The position numbers and the translations under genes are program-made. A stretch of DNA of 7,876 nucleotides from positions 1-7,876 of the forward strand of contig CAJMMH010000127.1 in assembly GCA_905214365.1 (NCBI GenBank), in the 5' to 3' direction. The DNA comes from an uncultured bacterium. GTDB lineage: Bacteria > Bacillota > Clostridia > Lachnospirales > Lachnospiraceae. This document shows positions 1 to 6,231 of this stretch, piece after piece (positions within the stretch are counted from its first letter, which is position 1; each line of letters starts with the position of its first letter). The notes below the pieces were generated by a model. It worked only from the letters and a program-made list of their open reading frames with translations. It had not been told where the DNA came from and did not search any database.

Positions 1-50
1 GGCACGGTTTGCTGTTGACCGCCGGGTACACGCCCCAATCTTACAGTCTT

Positions 51-59
51 ATTATACCA
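51..59 (-). promoter_or_regulatory. Extended -10 promoter element pointing out of the left edge
   Basis: On the minus strand the bases read TGGTATAAT, an exact extended -10 (TGnTATAAT). Transcription would start near position 43-45 and leave the window to the left. No good -35 is seen at 17 bp; the weak TTTTCG there is acceptable for an extended -10 promoter. The roughly 40 bases downstream are GC-rich and contain no ATG, so the product could be a gene with a leader, a gene with a GTG or TTG start, or an RNA gene. The product cannot be identified from this window. Confidence 0.5.
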
Positions 60-88
60 TAACTTTTTCAGTCCGAAAAGCAATTTCA

Positions 89-117
89 TTACAGTTTGCT
101 CCTCACGCAAACTGTAA
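89..117. repeat. 29-bp inverted repeat, 11-bp arms (possible operator 1)
   Basis: The left arm TTACAGTTTGC (89-99) and right arm GCAAACTGTAA (107-117) are perfect reverse complements around a 7-nt loop. No T-run follows on either strand, so a terminator is unlikely. The site lies between the leftward extended -10 and the rightward perR-like gene, and a related repeat of the same total length begins three bases further on. A dimeric repressor or activator operator is the simplest reading. The cognate protein is unknown. Confidence 0.6.
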
Positions 118-119
118 CA

Positions 120-148
120 TTACTGTTCACGCTACTCTCAAACAGTAA
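120..148. repeat. 29-bp inverted repeat, 8-bp arms (possible operator 2)
   Basis: The left arm TTACTGTT (120-127) and right arm AACAGTAA (141-148) are perfect reverse complements separated by 13 nt. The half-site matches that of the neighbouring repeat as TTACwGTT, and both repeats span exactly 29 bp. Their centres are 31 bp apart, about three helical turns, so two protein dimers would lie on the same face of the DNA. A further copy of the half-site, TTACAGT, is at 41-47. Confidence 0.55.
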
Positions 149-179
149 CGGATCTGTTTTATCCCTCAAAAATTTCCGC

Positions 180-208
180 TTGCGCAAACAACAGTTATCG
201 TTTATACT
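180..208 (+). promoter_or_regulatory. Probable promoter of the perR-like gene
   Basis: A -35-like TTGCGC (180-185) is followed after 17 bp by TATACT (203-208), which matches five of six -10 consensus bases. Initiation would fall near 214-216, inside the palindrome at 211-227, so a protein bound there would block the start site. The -35 matches only in its TTG. An alternative -10, TATAAG, at 210-215 cannot be excluded. Confidence 0.4.
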
Positions 209-210
209 AT

Positions 211-227
211 ATAAGAATAGTTCTTAT
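211..227. promoter_or_regulatory. Candidate PerR/Fur-type operator upstream of perR
   Basis: ATAAGAATAGTTCTTAT is a 17-bp palindrome in 8-1-8 register with one mismatched pair next to the centre. It matches the perfect palindrome upstream of rubrerythrin at 11 of 17 positions, including the GAAT-n-(A/G)TTC core. Known PerR and Fur boxes are also odd palindromes with a single central base, although their typical sequence (TTATAATnATTATAA for Bacillus PerR) differs at several positions. The location over the probable start site suggests autorepression by the downstream gene product. Confidence 0.55.
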
Positions 228-252
228 TTTTATTTTATCACAGGAGAAACAA

Positions 253-648
253 ATGATCAAGTATAGTCGTCAAAGAGAAGCAATCTGCCGTTTCCTGCAA
301 ACGCGGACCGACCATCCTACTGCAGAAACCATTTACAACGCGCTGCGTCCGTCCATGCCGAATATCAGCCTCGGAACCGTATACCGCAACCTGTCCCTTC
401 TTTCTGAGAACGGACAGATTCAGAAGCTTTCCGGTGATGGAAGCGACCGGTTTGATCCCAACCCATCCCCGCACTATCACTTTCACTGCGATGTCTGCGG
501 CTGCGTTGAGGACATTCCAATGACATCCATGGACTCCCTCAATCAGCTGGCTCAGGCCCATATCGGCGGCCACGTCCGCTCCCATATGCTGATGTTTTAC
601 GGAACCTGCAGCAAATGCCTGTCACAGAAAACGCAGGAGAATGTCTAA
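253..648 (+). CDS. perR: Fur-family, PerR-like peroxide-sensing repressor
   Basis: This is a 131-residue Fur-family metal-dependent DNA-binding protein. The N-terminal half is a winged helix, with a recognition-helix segment SLGTVYRNLSLL at residues 39-50. The C-terminal half is the dimerisation and metal domain, with structural-zinc cysteine pairs C79/C82 and C119/C122. Aligned from memory with Bacillus PerR, all five regulatory metal ligands have counterparts: H21, D68, H74, H76 and D87. An Asp at the last position favours PerR-type peroxide sensing over Fur. The protein is about 15 residues shorter at the N-terminus than Bacillus PerR. The ATG has AGGAG six bases upstream (242-246), and a palindromic operator candidate lies just before that. 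The next gene, a rubrerythrin, is a classic PerR target in clostridia. Fur-family membership is near certain; the PerR assignment is strong but inferred. Confidence 0.85.
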   Translation: MIKYSRQREAICRFLQTRTDHPTAETIYNALRPSMPNISLGTVYRNLSLLSENGQIQKLSGDGSDRFDPNPSPHYHFHCDVCGCVEDIPMTSMDSLNQLAQAHIGGHVRSHMLMFYGTCSKCLSQKTQENV

Positions 649-659
649 GAAACCAACGC

Positions 660-720
660 TGCTGCCGCGGTATCTGCAGGATTTTCGTTTCCGGAGGTTC
701 CCTCGGATATCGCGGCAGCA
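660..720 (+). terminator. Long stem-loop after the perR-like gene, probable terminator
   Basis: Bases 660-674 (TGCTGCCGCGGTATC) pair with 706-720 over 15 bp with a single G-U. Inside the loop, GAGG (694-697) and CCTC (701-704) form a second small hairpin. The run that follows, ATCTTCTTGCTT, is T-rich but interrupted, so termination may be partial. The element begins 12 bases after the stop codon and lies before the independent rubrerythrin promoter, which fits a terminator between two transcription units. Confidence 0.5.
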
Positions 721-778
721 ATCTTCTTGCTTAGTCAAGCGGATATTCGCAATTGAAGCAGGGGACTTCCTTGATTTG

Positions 779-838
779 TTAAAAAAATTTTTTACTTATC
801 AAAAAAGTAGTTGACAAATTTGAGTTTTCATGTATAAT
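779..838 (+). promoter_or_regulatory. Strong promoter of rubrerythrin with upstream A/T tract
   Basis: A consensus TTGACA (811-816) and a consensus TATAAT (833-838) are separated by 16 bp. Immediately upstream, 779-806 contains A7T6 and A6 runs and is almost free of G and C, as expected for an RNA polymerase alpha-subunit UP element. Transcription should begin near 845. Both hexamers are perfect, so the promoter should be very strong unless repressed. That fits the palindromic operator candidate that begins ten bases downstream. Confidence 0.8.
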
Positions 839-847
839 GAAATCAAG

Positions 848-864
848 TTAGGAATCATTCCTAA
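848..864. promoter_or_regulatory. Candidate PerR operator: perfect 17-bp palindrome
   Basis: TTAGGAATCATTCCTAA is a perfect 8-1-8 palindrome lying from just after the -10 into the first transcribed bases of rubrerythrin. Binding here would block initiation or promoter escape. A sister site lies upstream of the PerR-like gene, giving a joint consensus wTArGAATnrTTCyTAw. The odd palindrome length fits Fur-family boxes. Its G and C content near the centre differs from the very AT-rich Bacillus PerR box. Confidence 0.65.
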
Positions 865-889
865 AATAAAATTTAAAGGAGATTTTATT

Positions 890-1429
890 ATGAAGTTCGT
901 ATGTCAGGTTTGCGGTTATGTTTATGAAGGTGATCAGGCTCCGGCAGAATGTCCGGTATGTCATGCTCCAGCTTCCAAGTTCACAGCTATGAGCGAAGAA
1001 AAGGTATGGGCTGCCGAGCACGTTGTCGGCGTTGCAAACGGTGTCAGCGAGGATATTCTGGCTGATTTAAGAGCTAACTTCCAGGGCGAGTGCTCCGAAG
1101 TTGGTATGTATCTGGCAATGGCGCGTGTTGCGTACAGAGAGGGTTATCCGGAAATCGGCCTGTACTATGAGAAGGCCGCTCACGAGGAAGCAGAGCATGC
1201 TGCTAAGTTCGCTGAGCTTCTCGGCGAGGTTGTTACCAACTCCACCAAAAAGAATCTTGAGCTTCGTGTTGAAGCTGAAAACGGCGCTACCGCTGGCAAA
1301 GCTGATCTTGCGAAGCGCGCAAAGGCTGCAAATCTGGACGCAATCCATGACACTGTTCATGAGATGGCCAGAGACGAGGCAAGACACGGCAAGGCATTTG
1401 AGGGTCTGCTGAAGAGATACTTCGGTTAA
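890..1429 (+). CDS. rbr: Reverse rubrerythrin (NADH peroxidase component)
   Basis: A 179-residue cytoplasmic non-haem iron protein that reduces hydrogen peroxide to water in anaerobes, drawing electrons from NADH through a reductase. A rubredoxin domain comes first (about residues 1-35), with iron-binding pairs C5/C8 and C21/C24. A four-helix ferritin-like diiron domain follows (about 55-179), with carboxylates in GECSE (66-70) and ExxH motifs at E100/H103 and E163/H166. In classical rubrerythrin the rubredoxin domain is at the C-terminus, so this is the reversed form known from Clostridium, where PerR represses it. The ATG at 890 is chosen because AAAGGAG (875-881) sits eight bases upstream. 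An in-frame ATG at 830 lies inside the promoter and cannot be used from this transcript. The spacer between perR and this gene holds its own promoter and operator. Confidence 0.93.
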   Translation: MKFVCQVCGYVYEGDQAPAECPVCHAPASKFTAMSEEKVWAAEHVVGVANGVSEDILADLRANFQGECSEVGMYLAMARVAYREGYPEIGLYYEKAAHEEAEHAAKFAELLGEVVTNSTKKNLELRVEAENGATAGKADLAKRAKAANLDAIHDTVHEMARDEARHGKAFEGLLKRYFG

Positions 1430-1451
1430 TCAAAACTATAGAATAAAATTT

Positions 1452-1496
1452 TAAGAGGGCGTGCGGAAATAAATTTTCATTTTGCACGCCCTCTTA
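1452..1496. terminator. Bidirectional terminator between convergent rbr and hisC
   Basis: A perfect 13-bp stem pairs 1452-1464 with 1484-1496 around a 19-nt loop, and its core is GAGGGCGTGC. On the plus strand only a short T-containing tail (TTATTGG) follows. On the minus strand the stem leads into TTAAAATTTTATTC, a better U-tract. It therefore best serves the leftward hisC operon, while still lying 22 bases after the rubrerythrin stop. Its position between converging genes supports use in both directions. Confidence 0.8.
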
Positions 1497-1572
1497 TTGG
1501 CCTTATCTATAAAGAAGCGGTACATCCTGCCCCGCTCCACGCTCTGTGCAGCTTCCTGTAAGCAAGCCTTTT

Positions 1573-2637
1573 TCAAACCTGCTCCAGAATTTCCTTCAGC
1601 GCAGCAATCAGCCGATCCATCTGCTCATCCGTTCCTACGGTAATGCGCAGATAATTATCAATTTTTGCCTTTGCAAAGTAACGGACATAAATGCCGCGTT
1701 TTTTCAGTTCGCCGAAAATCTCCGCCGCCGGTTTCTTTGCATGAGACGCAAAGATGAAGTTTGACTGGGAATCCGGGAAGGTAAAGCCAATCGCTGCCAA
1801 TTCCTTTTTTGCACGCTCTCTTGTCGTGCGGATTTTCTCCACACACTCCGTAAAATATGCCTCGTCCCGGACTGCTTCTGTACCGAGCGACAGCGCCGCC
1901 TGGCTCATGGTATAGGAATTAAAGGAATACTTGACATCGTTCAGCTCACGAATCAACTCCTTCGATCCCATTGCGTAGCCGATACGCATACCTGCCATGG
2001 ACCGTGACTTGGAGAATGTCTGGACAACCAGAAGGTTCTCATACTTCGGAAGCAGCTCCACTGCAGACGGACCATCCGCGAAATCAATATACGCCTCGTC
2101 TACAATAACGATGGAATCCGGATTGTGCTTTAGAATATCCTCCACCAGCTCCAGCGGCTCATATACACCGGTCGGCGCGTTCGGATTTGGGAAAATGATG
2201 CCGCCGTTCGGAATGAAGTAGTCTTCTCTGCGGATTTTGAAATCCGGTGTCAATGCGCGGTACAGATACGGAATCCGGTACAGATCTGCCCATACATCAT
2301 AAAAGGAATACGTAATATCCGGAAACAGCACCGGTTTTTTCCCGTTAAAAAATGTCAGGAAACACATCGACAGCACATCATCGGAACCAACGCCGACAAA
2401 TACCTGCTCCGGCTCTAGCCCATACCGCTTTGCAAGCGCATCCACCAACGCGCCGTTGGTAGGATCCGGATACAGACGCATCCGGTCGGTATCCAACGCC
2501 TCTGCTGCCTTTCTGACACCCGGCGCCGGCGGATACGGATTCTCATTGGTATTCAGCTTAATGACATTCTGCTCCTGCGGCTGCTCCCCCGGAACATACG
2601 GCACAACTCTGCGGATATTCTCCTCCCATGCTTTCAT
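1573..2637 (-). CDS. hisC: Histidinol-phosphate aminotransferase
   Basis: A 354-residue PLP-dependent class I/II (fold type I) aminotransferase, the usual HisC length. It converts imidazole-acetol phosphate and glutamate to histidinol phosphate in histidine synthesis. Visible motifs are LNTNENPYPP (28-37), the PLP-contacting NPNAPTG (151-157), D180 in VDEAYIDF, the Schiff-base lysine K210 in TFSKSRSMAGMRIGY with R218, and YLRITVGT near the C-terminus. The reading frame is open further upstream, but AGGAGG (2645-2650) decides the start: the ATG at 2637 has 7-nt spacing, while a second ATG at 2640 has only 4. It is the last gene of the rmlB-rmlA-rmlD-vanZ run, 34 nt after the VanZ-like gene, and no other his gene is present. 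Related CobD-type decarboxylases share the fold, but the motifs favour HisC. Confidence 0.9.
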   Translation of the reverse strand: MKAWEENIRRVVPYVPGEQPQEQNVIKLNTNENPYPPAPGVRKAAEALDTDRMRLYPDPTNGALVDALAKRYGLEPEQVFVGVGSDDVLSMCFLTFFNGKKPVLFPDITYSFYDVWADLYRIPYLYRALTPDFKIRREDYFIPNGGIIFPNPNAPTGVYEPLELVEDILKHNPDSIVIVDEAYIDFADGPSAVELLPKYENLLVVQTFSKSRSMAGMRIGYAMGSKELIRELNDVKYSFNSYTMSQAALSLGTEAVRDEAYFTECVEKIRTTRERAKKELAAIGFTFPDSQSNFIFASHAKKPAAEIFGELKKRGIYVRYFAKAKIDNYLRITVGTDEQMDRLIAALKEILEQV

Positions 2638-2671
2638 CATCAATCCTCCTGCTCTTCTGCGTTTCTGTTTT

Positions 2672-3199
2672 CTATTTCTGCCGCCGTCTCCGGATCCACA
2701 CTGCCAGCACAGCAGCTGCCAGACACAGCGCCGCCCCGCACAGCACACCAGAAGAGTCGATGCAGACATCCAATAGCTTCGGCGTTCTCCCGTTGGAAAA
2801 CATCTGGTGGAGCTCATCTCCTGCCGCGTAAATCGTCCCGGCAAGCCATGCCATCCATACCATGCGAAAACGTTTTTCTGTAAAAGTATGCACAAACGCC
2901 GCAATCAGGGCGCCAAGAATCAGATACTCGGTAAAATGCGCCCCCTTGCGGACAATCAGTGTAATCATATGCTGCAGCGACGTCTGCTTCTGTTTCGGCA
3001 TGGACGAAAAATCCGGATACATGACCCGGATAACTTCCTTTACCACCCGTCCGCTTGTCTGCGATGACTGCGCTCCGTTCTGTGCGGAAAAGTAGAAGAT
3101 CACGCCCATCCAGACCAGAATCAGCAAAGCCAGAACCAGCCGCGTCCGGCTTGATTTCCTCCATACGCTCTGCTGATTCCGGCCTCCGGACTCAGGCAT
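2672..3199 (-). CDS. VanZ-like family membrane protein
   Basis: A 175-residue integral membrane protein of the VanZ-like family. A short basic N-terminus precedes a first membrane helix (about 21-39). FSAQNGAQSSQTSGRV (37-52) then marks an outside loop typical of the family. Further hydrophobic helices lie at about 92-106, 113-127 and 151-169. Conserved motifs are RKGAHFTEY (84-92) and DELHQMFSNGRTPKLLDV (128-145), followed by a DSSG stretch. VanZ itself gives low-level teicoplanin resistance by an unclear route; most family members have no known function, and no vanA-type genes are nearby. The start ATG overlaps the end of rmlD by 8 nt and has AAGGAG (3207-3212) seven bases upstream inside rmlD, so translation is probably coupled. 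A role at the cell surface is inferred from the rhamnose genes. Confidence 0.85.
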   Translation of the reverse strand: MPESGGRNQQSVWRKSSRTRLVLALLILVWMGVIFYFSAQNGAQSSQTSGRVVKEVIRVMYPDFSSMPKQKQTSLQHMITLIVRKGAHFTEYLILGALIAAFVHTFTEKRFRMVWMAWLAGTIYAAGDELHQMFSNGRTPKLLDVCIDSSGVLCGAALCLAAAVLAVWIRRRRQK

Positions 3200-4043
3200 T
3201 CTGAAGCTCCTTCAGATAACGGTCAAGCGCGTCCTGCCAGGTCGGCAGCGGCTCAAAACCATTTGCCTTCAGCTTGCTCTTGTCCATACGGCTGTTGAAC
3301 GGGCGGACTGCCTTTGCCGCGCCGTACTCTGCCGTTGTCAGAGGCGTTACCTTCACATCAAGACCTGCCTGGCGGAAAATCTCGCATGCAAACTCATACC
3401 AGCTGCACAGCCCCTCATTGGTTGCGTGATAGCGGCCGTAACGGTCGGTCTGGATCATATCAACTAACAGACGCGCCAGATCATAGGTATAGGTCGGAGA
3501 TCCTACCTGATCCATAACAACGCTGACTGCGCCGCGCTCTTTGCCGACACGGAGCATCGTCTTGATAAAGTTCTTTCCATTGATACCAAATACCCAGGCA
3601 ATGCGGACGATAAAGAACTTCTTCACATACTTCTCAACCGCCAGCTCACCCTCGTACTTGGTCTGGCCATATACGTTGAGCGGATGGCGCTCATCATCCG
3701 GCTCCCACGGGCGTTCGCCCTGTCCGTCAAACACGTAATCGGTGCTAATATACATCAGCTTCAGGTCCAGATCTCTGCAGACCTTTGCGATGTTTTCGGT
3801 TCCCTGCGCGTTTACGCGGCGGCAGGCTTCCTCATTGTCCTCCGCCGCGTCCACTGCTGTCCATGCGGCACAGTGAATTACCGCATCCACATTGGACTCC
3901 GTAATCACACGGCGGACAGACTCCGCATCTGTGATATCCATCTCTTCAATATCAACGCCAACCGTCTCAATGCCGCGCTTTGCGCACTCATTGACAACGT
4001 CGTGACCCAGCTGTCCTTTTACGCCCGTTACTAAAATTCTCAT
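3192..4043 (-). CDS. rmlD: dTDP-4-dehydrorhamnose reductase
   Basis: A 283-residue short-chain dehydrogenase/reductase of the extended RmlD (RfbD) type. It performs the last step of dTDP-L-rhamnose synthesis, NAD(P)H reduction of dTDP-4-dehydro-L-rhamnose. The Rossmann glycine motif is G7-V-K-G10-Q-L-G13 in RILVTGVKGQLG. The catalytic triad is visible as T101 in ISTDYVFDG, then Y125 and K129 in YGQTKYEGE. HPLNVYGQTKYEGE and RIAWVFG are typical of the family, and the length is normal. The ATG has AAAGGAG (4051-4057) at 7-nt spacing, and that RBS occupies the 15-nt gap after the rmlA stop. Its substrate needs an RmlC epimerase, which is not encoded in this window. Confidence 0.95.
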   Translation of the reverse strand: MRILVTGVKGQLGHDVVNECAKRGIETVGVDIEEMDITDAESVRRVITESNVDAVIHCAAWTAVDAAEDNEEACRRVNAQGTENIAKVCRDLDLKLMYISTDYVFDGQGERPWEPDDERHPLNVYGQTKYEGELAVEKYVKKFFIVRIAWVFGINGKNFIKTMLRVGKERGAVSVVMDQVGSPTYTYDLARLLVDMIQTDRYGRYHATNEGLCSWYEFACEIFRQAGLDVKVTPLTTAEYGAAKAVRPFNSRMDKSKLKANGFEPLPTWQDALDRYLKELQNA

Positions 4044-4058
4044 ACCAGCACTCCTTTA

Positions 4059-4940
4059 TCAGCGGTCGATATACTTTCCATCCATAACGTCCTTCAGATA
4101 CGCGCCATACTGATTCTTCTTATAGATCTCATAAACCTCCATCAGCTGCTCCTTGCTGATCCAGCCATTCAGATACGCAATTTCCTCCAGGCACGCGATC
4201 TTGCGGTGCTGATGCGTCTCAACGGTCTTTACAAAGTTTGTCGCGTCAACCAAGGACTCATGTGTTCCGGTATCCAGCCAGGTAAAGCCCTGTCCAAGCA
4301 GCTCAACATTCAGCTCGCCGTTCTCCAGATAGATCCGGTTCAGATCGGTAATCTCCAGCTCGCCTCTTGCGGACGGCTTCAGATTCTTCGCATACTCAAC
4401 GACACGGTTGTCGTAGAAATACAGACCAGTCACACAGTAATTGCTCTTCGGCTTCGCCGGCTTCTCCTCGATGGAAATTGCCTTTCCTTCCTTATCAAAC
4501 TCAACAATACCGAAACGCTCCGGATCATCGACATAGTAGCCAAATACCGTTGCCCCGGTCTGTCTTGCTGCCGCTGCCTGCAAACGCTTCTTTAAGCCAT
4601 GGCCATGGAAAATGTTGTCGCCGAGAACCATCGCGACATTGTCATTGCCGATAAAATCCGCGCCGATAATAAATGCCTGTGCCAGTCCGTCCGGGCTCGG
4701 CTGAACCGCATAGGACAGCTCAATGCCGAACTGATGGCCGTCTCCAAGCAGAGACTGGAACCGCGGCGTGTCGCTCGGTGTGGAAATGATCAGAATATCA
4801 CGGATTCCCGCCTGCATCAGAACAGAAATCGGATAGTAAATCATCGGCTTGTCATAAATCGGAAGCAACTGCTTCGACGTTACCTTGGTCAGCGGATACA
4901 GTCTGGTTCCGCTGCCGCCTGCTAAAATAATTCCCTTCAT
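4059..4940 (-). CDS. rmlA: Glucose-1-phosphate thymidylyltransferase
   Basis: A 293-residue cytoplasmic nucleotidyltransferase that joins dTTP and glucose-1-phosphate to give dTDP-glucose and pyrophosphate, the first committed step of dTDP-rhamnose synthesis. The signature LAGGSGTRLYPLT is at 6-18 and KQLLPIYDKPM at 23-33. QPSPDGLAQAF (80-90) binds the base and sugar. The metal-binding aspartates are D108 in VLGDNIFHG and D223 in WLDTGTHESL. IEEKPAKPKSNY (157-168) and TGLYFYD (171-177) complete the catalytic core. The length fits the short RmlA (RfbA) class. The best RBS, AAAGGAA (4951-4957), is ten bases from the ATG, somewhat long. It lies 50 nt after rmlB and 15 nt before rmlD. Feedback inhibition by dTDP-rhamnose is known for the family. 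Confidence 0.96.
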   Translation of the reverse strand: MKGIILAGGSGTRLYPLTKVTSKQLLPIYDKPMIYYPISVLMQAGIRDILIISTPSDTPRFQSLLGDGHQFGIELSYAVQPSPDGLAQAFIIGADFIGNDNVAMVLGDNIFHGHGLKKRLQAAAARQTGATVFGYYVDDPERFGIVEFDKEGKAISIEEKPAKPKSNYCVTGLYFYDNRVVEYAKNLKPSARGELEITDLNRIYLENGELNVELLGQGFTWLDTGTHESLVDATNFVKTVETHQHRKIACLEEIAYLNGWISKEQLMEVYEIYKKNQYGAYLKDVMDGKYIDR

Positions 4941-4990
4941 CGTTTTATCATTCCTTTCTCTTGCTAATCCGCGTTCCCGGAATTTATTTA

Positions 4991-6022
4991 TTACTTACGG
5001 TTTCCGTACATTTTTTCATAGTAGTTCTGATACTCACCGGAAATGATAGTCTCCCACCACTCCTTATTGTCCAGATACCACTGAATGGTCTTCTTGATGC
5101 CGTCCGCGAACTTTGTCTCCGGCAGCCAGCCCAGCTCGTTGTGGATCTTGGTCGGATCAATTGCGTAACGCATATCATGACCCTTACGATCCGCAACATA
5201 GGTGATCAGGCTTTCCGGCTTTCCAAGCTCCTTGCAGATCATCTTTACGATATCGATATTCTTCATCTCATTGTGTCCGCCGACATTATAAACCTCACCG
5301 ACACGGCCATTGTGAATGATCAGGTCGATCGCGCGGCAATGATCCTCAACATACAGCCAGTCACGCACATTCTCGCCCTTGCCGTAAACCGGAAGCGGCT
5401 TATCATTAAGCGCATTGGCAATCATCAGCGGGATCAGCTTCTCCGGGAAGTGATACGGGCCATAGTTATTGGAGCAGCGGCTGATCGTAACCGGCAGTCC
5501 ATAGGTACGATGGTAAGCCATAACCAGAAGGTCTGCGCCGGCCTTGGAAGAGCTGTACGGAGAGCTGGTGTGGATCGGAGTCTCCTCGGTAAAGAACAGA
5601 TCCGGGCGGTCTAACGGCAGATCTCCGTAAACCTCGTCGGTCGATACCTGATGATAACGCTCAATTCCATACTTACGGCACGCATCCATCAGGACCGCGG
5701 TTCCCTTGATATTGGTATCCAGGAATACCTCCGGATTTTCGATGGAACGGTCAACATGGCTCTCTGCCGCAAAGTTGACAACCATATCCGGATGCTCTTC
5801 CTCAAACAGGCGATATACTGCCTCACGATCCGTAATGCTTTCCTTTACAAAGCGGAAATTCGGGTTGTCCATAACCGGAGCCAGCGTGGACAGATTTCCT
5901 GCGTAGGTCAGGCAGTCCAGGCATACGATCCGATAATCCGGATACTTCTTCAGCATGTGGAAAATAAAATTGCTGCCAATAAATCCGGCTCCTCCAGTTA
6001 CAATAATCGTCTTTGTGCTCAT
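4991..6022 (-). CDS. rmlB: dTDP-glucose 4,6-dehydratase
   Basis: A 343-residue extended short-chain dehydrogenase that converts dTDP-glucose to dTDP-4-dehydro-6-deoxyglucose with tightly bound NAD. The Rossmann motif is TGGAGFIGSNF (9-19, G10/G13/G16). The catalytic set is T128-D129-E130 in VSTDEVYGDL plus Y156 and K160 in YSSSKAG; the adjacent D-E pair is diagnostic of 4,6-dehydratases. NFAAESHVDRSI (83-94) and SRCSNNYGPYHFPEKLIPLM (181-200) are family blocks. The ATG has AGGAGG (6028-6033) five bases upstream. It is the first gene of the leftward operon. Its leader of about 280 nt begins at a MerR-type promoter candidate near 6310-6340. The product feeds several deoxysugar pathways, but rmlD downstream points to rhamnose. 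Confidence 0.96.
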   Translation of the reverse strand: MSTKTIIVTGGAGFIGSNFIFHMLKKYPDYRIVCLDCLTYAGNLSTLAPVMDNPNFRFVKESITDREAVYRLFEEEHPDMVVNFAAESHVDRSIENPEVFLDTNIKGTAVLMDACRKYGIERYHQVSTDEVYGDLPLDRPDLFFTEETPIHTSSPYSSSKAGADLLVMAYHRTYGLPVTISRCSNNYGPYHFPEKLIPLMIANALNDKPLPVYGKGENVRDWLYVEDHCRAIDLIIHNGRVGEVYNVGGHNEMKNIDIVKMICKELGKPESLITYVADRKGHDMRYAIDPTKIHNELGWLPETKFADGIKKTIQWYLDNKEWWETIISGEYQNYYEKMYGNRK

Positions 6023-6072
6023 AGCTTCCTCCTGATTTCTCCGCCCTGCCGATCAAATTTCCATCCATGTCT

Positions 6073-6117
6073 GCGTCAGAGGCTGAATCTCTTTTCCCCA
6101 TGAATTTCTCTGACCGC
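6073..6117 (-). other. Possible leader stem-loop upstream of rmlB
   Basis: GCGTCAGAG (6073-6081) pairs with CTCTGACCGC (6108-6117) through nine base pairs with one bulged base, around a 26-nt loop. It lies about 50 nt upstream of the rmlB start, within the expected leader RNA. No U-tract follows, so it is not a terminator. A role in mRNA stability or leader folding is possible, and chance is also possible. Confidence 0.25.
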
Positions 6118-6167
6118 TTCAGGCAGAATTTTATGTTTGATTTTTATCCTTTTTTCTGTCTGAGGTT

Positions 6168-6221
6168 CTACCCGTCTGTCCGCGCCCGCTCTGCTATTTT
6201 CTGACACAGCTGGTCAAACAT
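6168..6221 (-). CDS. Possible 17-residue small ORF in the rmlB leader
   Basis: A short frame runs from ATG at 6221 to TAG at 6168 and encodes MFDQLCQKIAERARTDG. AGGG (6231-6234) lies nine bases upstream as a possible ribosome binding site, and part of it falls in the arm of the 35-nt palindrome at 6232-6266. The frame lies downstream of the MerR-type promoter, so it would be the first frame on that transcript. The peptide is amphipathic with no known match, and it has neither a run of regulatory codons nor a signal sequence. It may be a leader peptide, a gene remnant or chance. Confidence 0.22.
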   Translation of the reverse strand: MFDQLCQKIAERARTDG

Positions 6222-6231
6222 TTTTTCTATC

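Noticed and set aside
830..889. Upstream in-frame ATG that would lengthen rubrerythrin by 20 residues
   Set aside because: It lies inside the -10 region and operator, upstream of the expected transcription start. The ATG at 890 has an ideal AAAGGAG, and the rubredoxin domain begins there.
2638..2904. Open frame extending hisC upstream
   Set aside because: It overlaps the VanZ-like gene in another frame, shows no HisC-family sequence, and AGGAGG at 2645-2650 marks the start at 2637.
4961..5614. 217-codon plus-strand frame opposite rmlB
   Set aside because: It is antisense to a clear rmlB with all catalytic motifs, has no supporting RBS or family resemblance, and is a codon-bias shadow.
5823..6101. 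92-codon minus-strand frame overlapping the rmlB start
   Set aside because: It runs out of frame through the start and Rossmann region of rmlB. Its ATG lacks a good RBS and its sequence is not protein-like.
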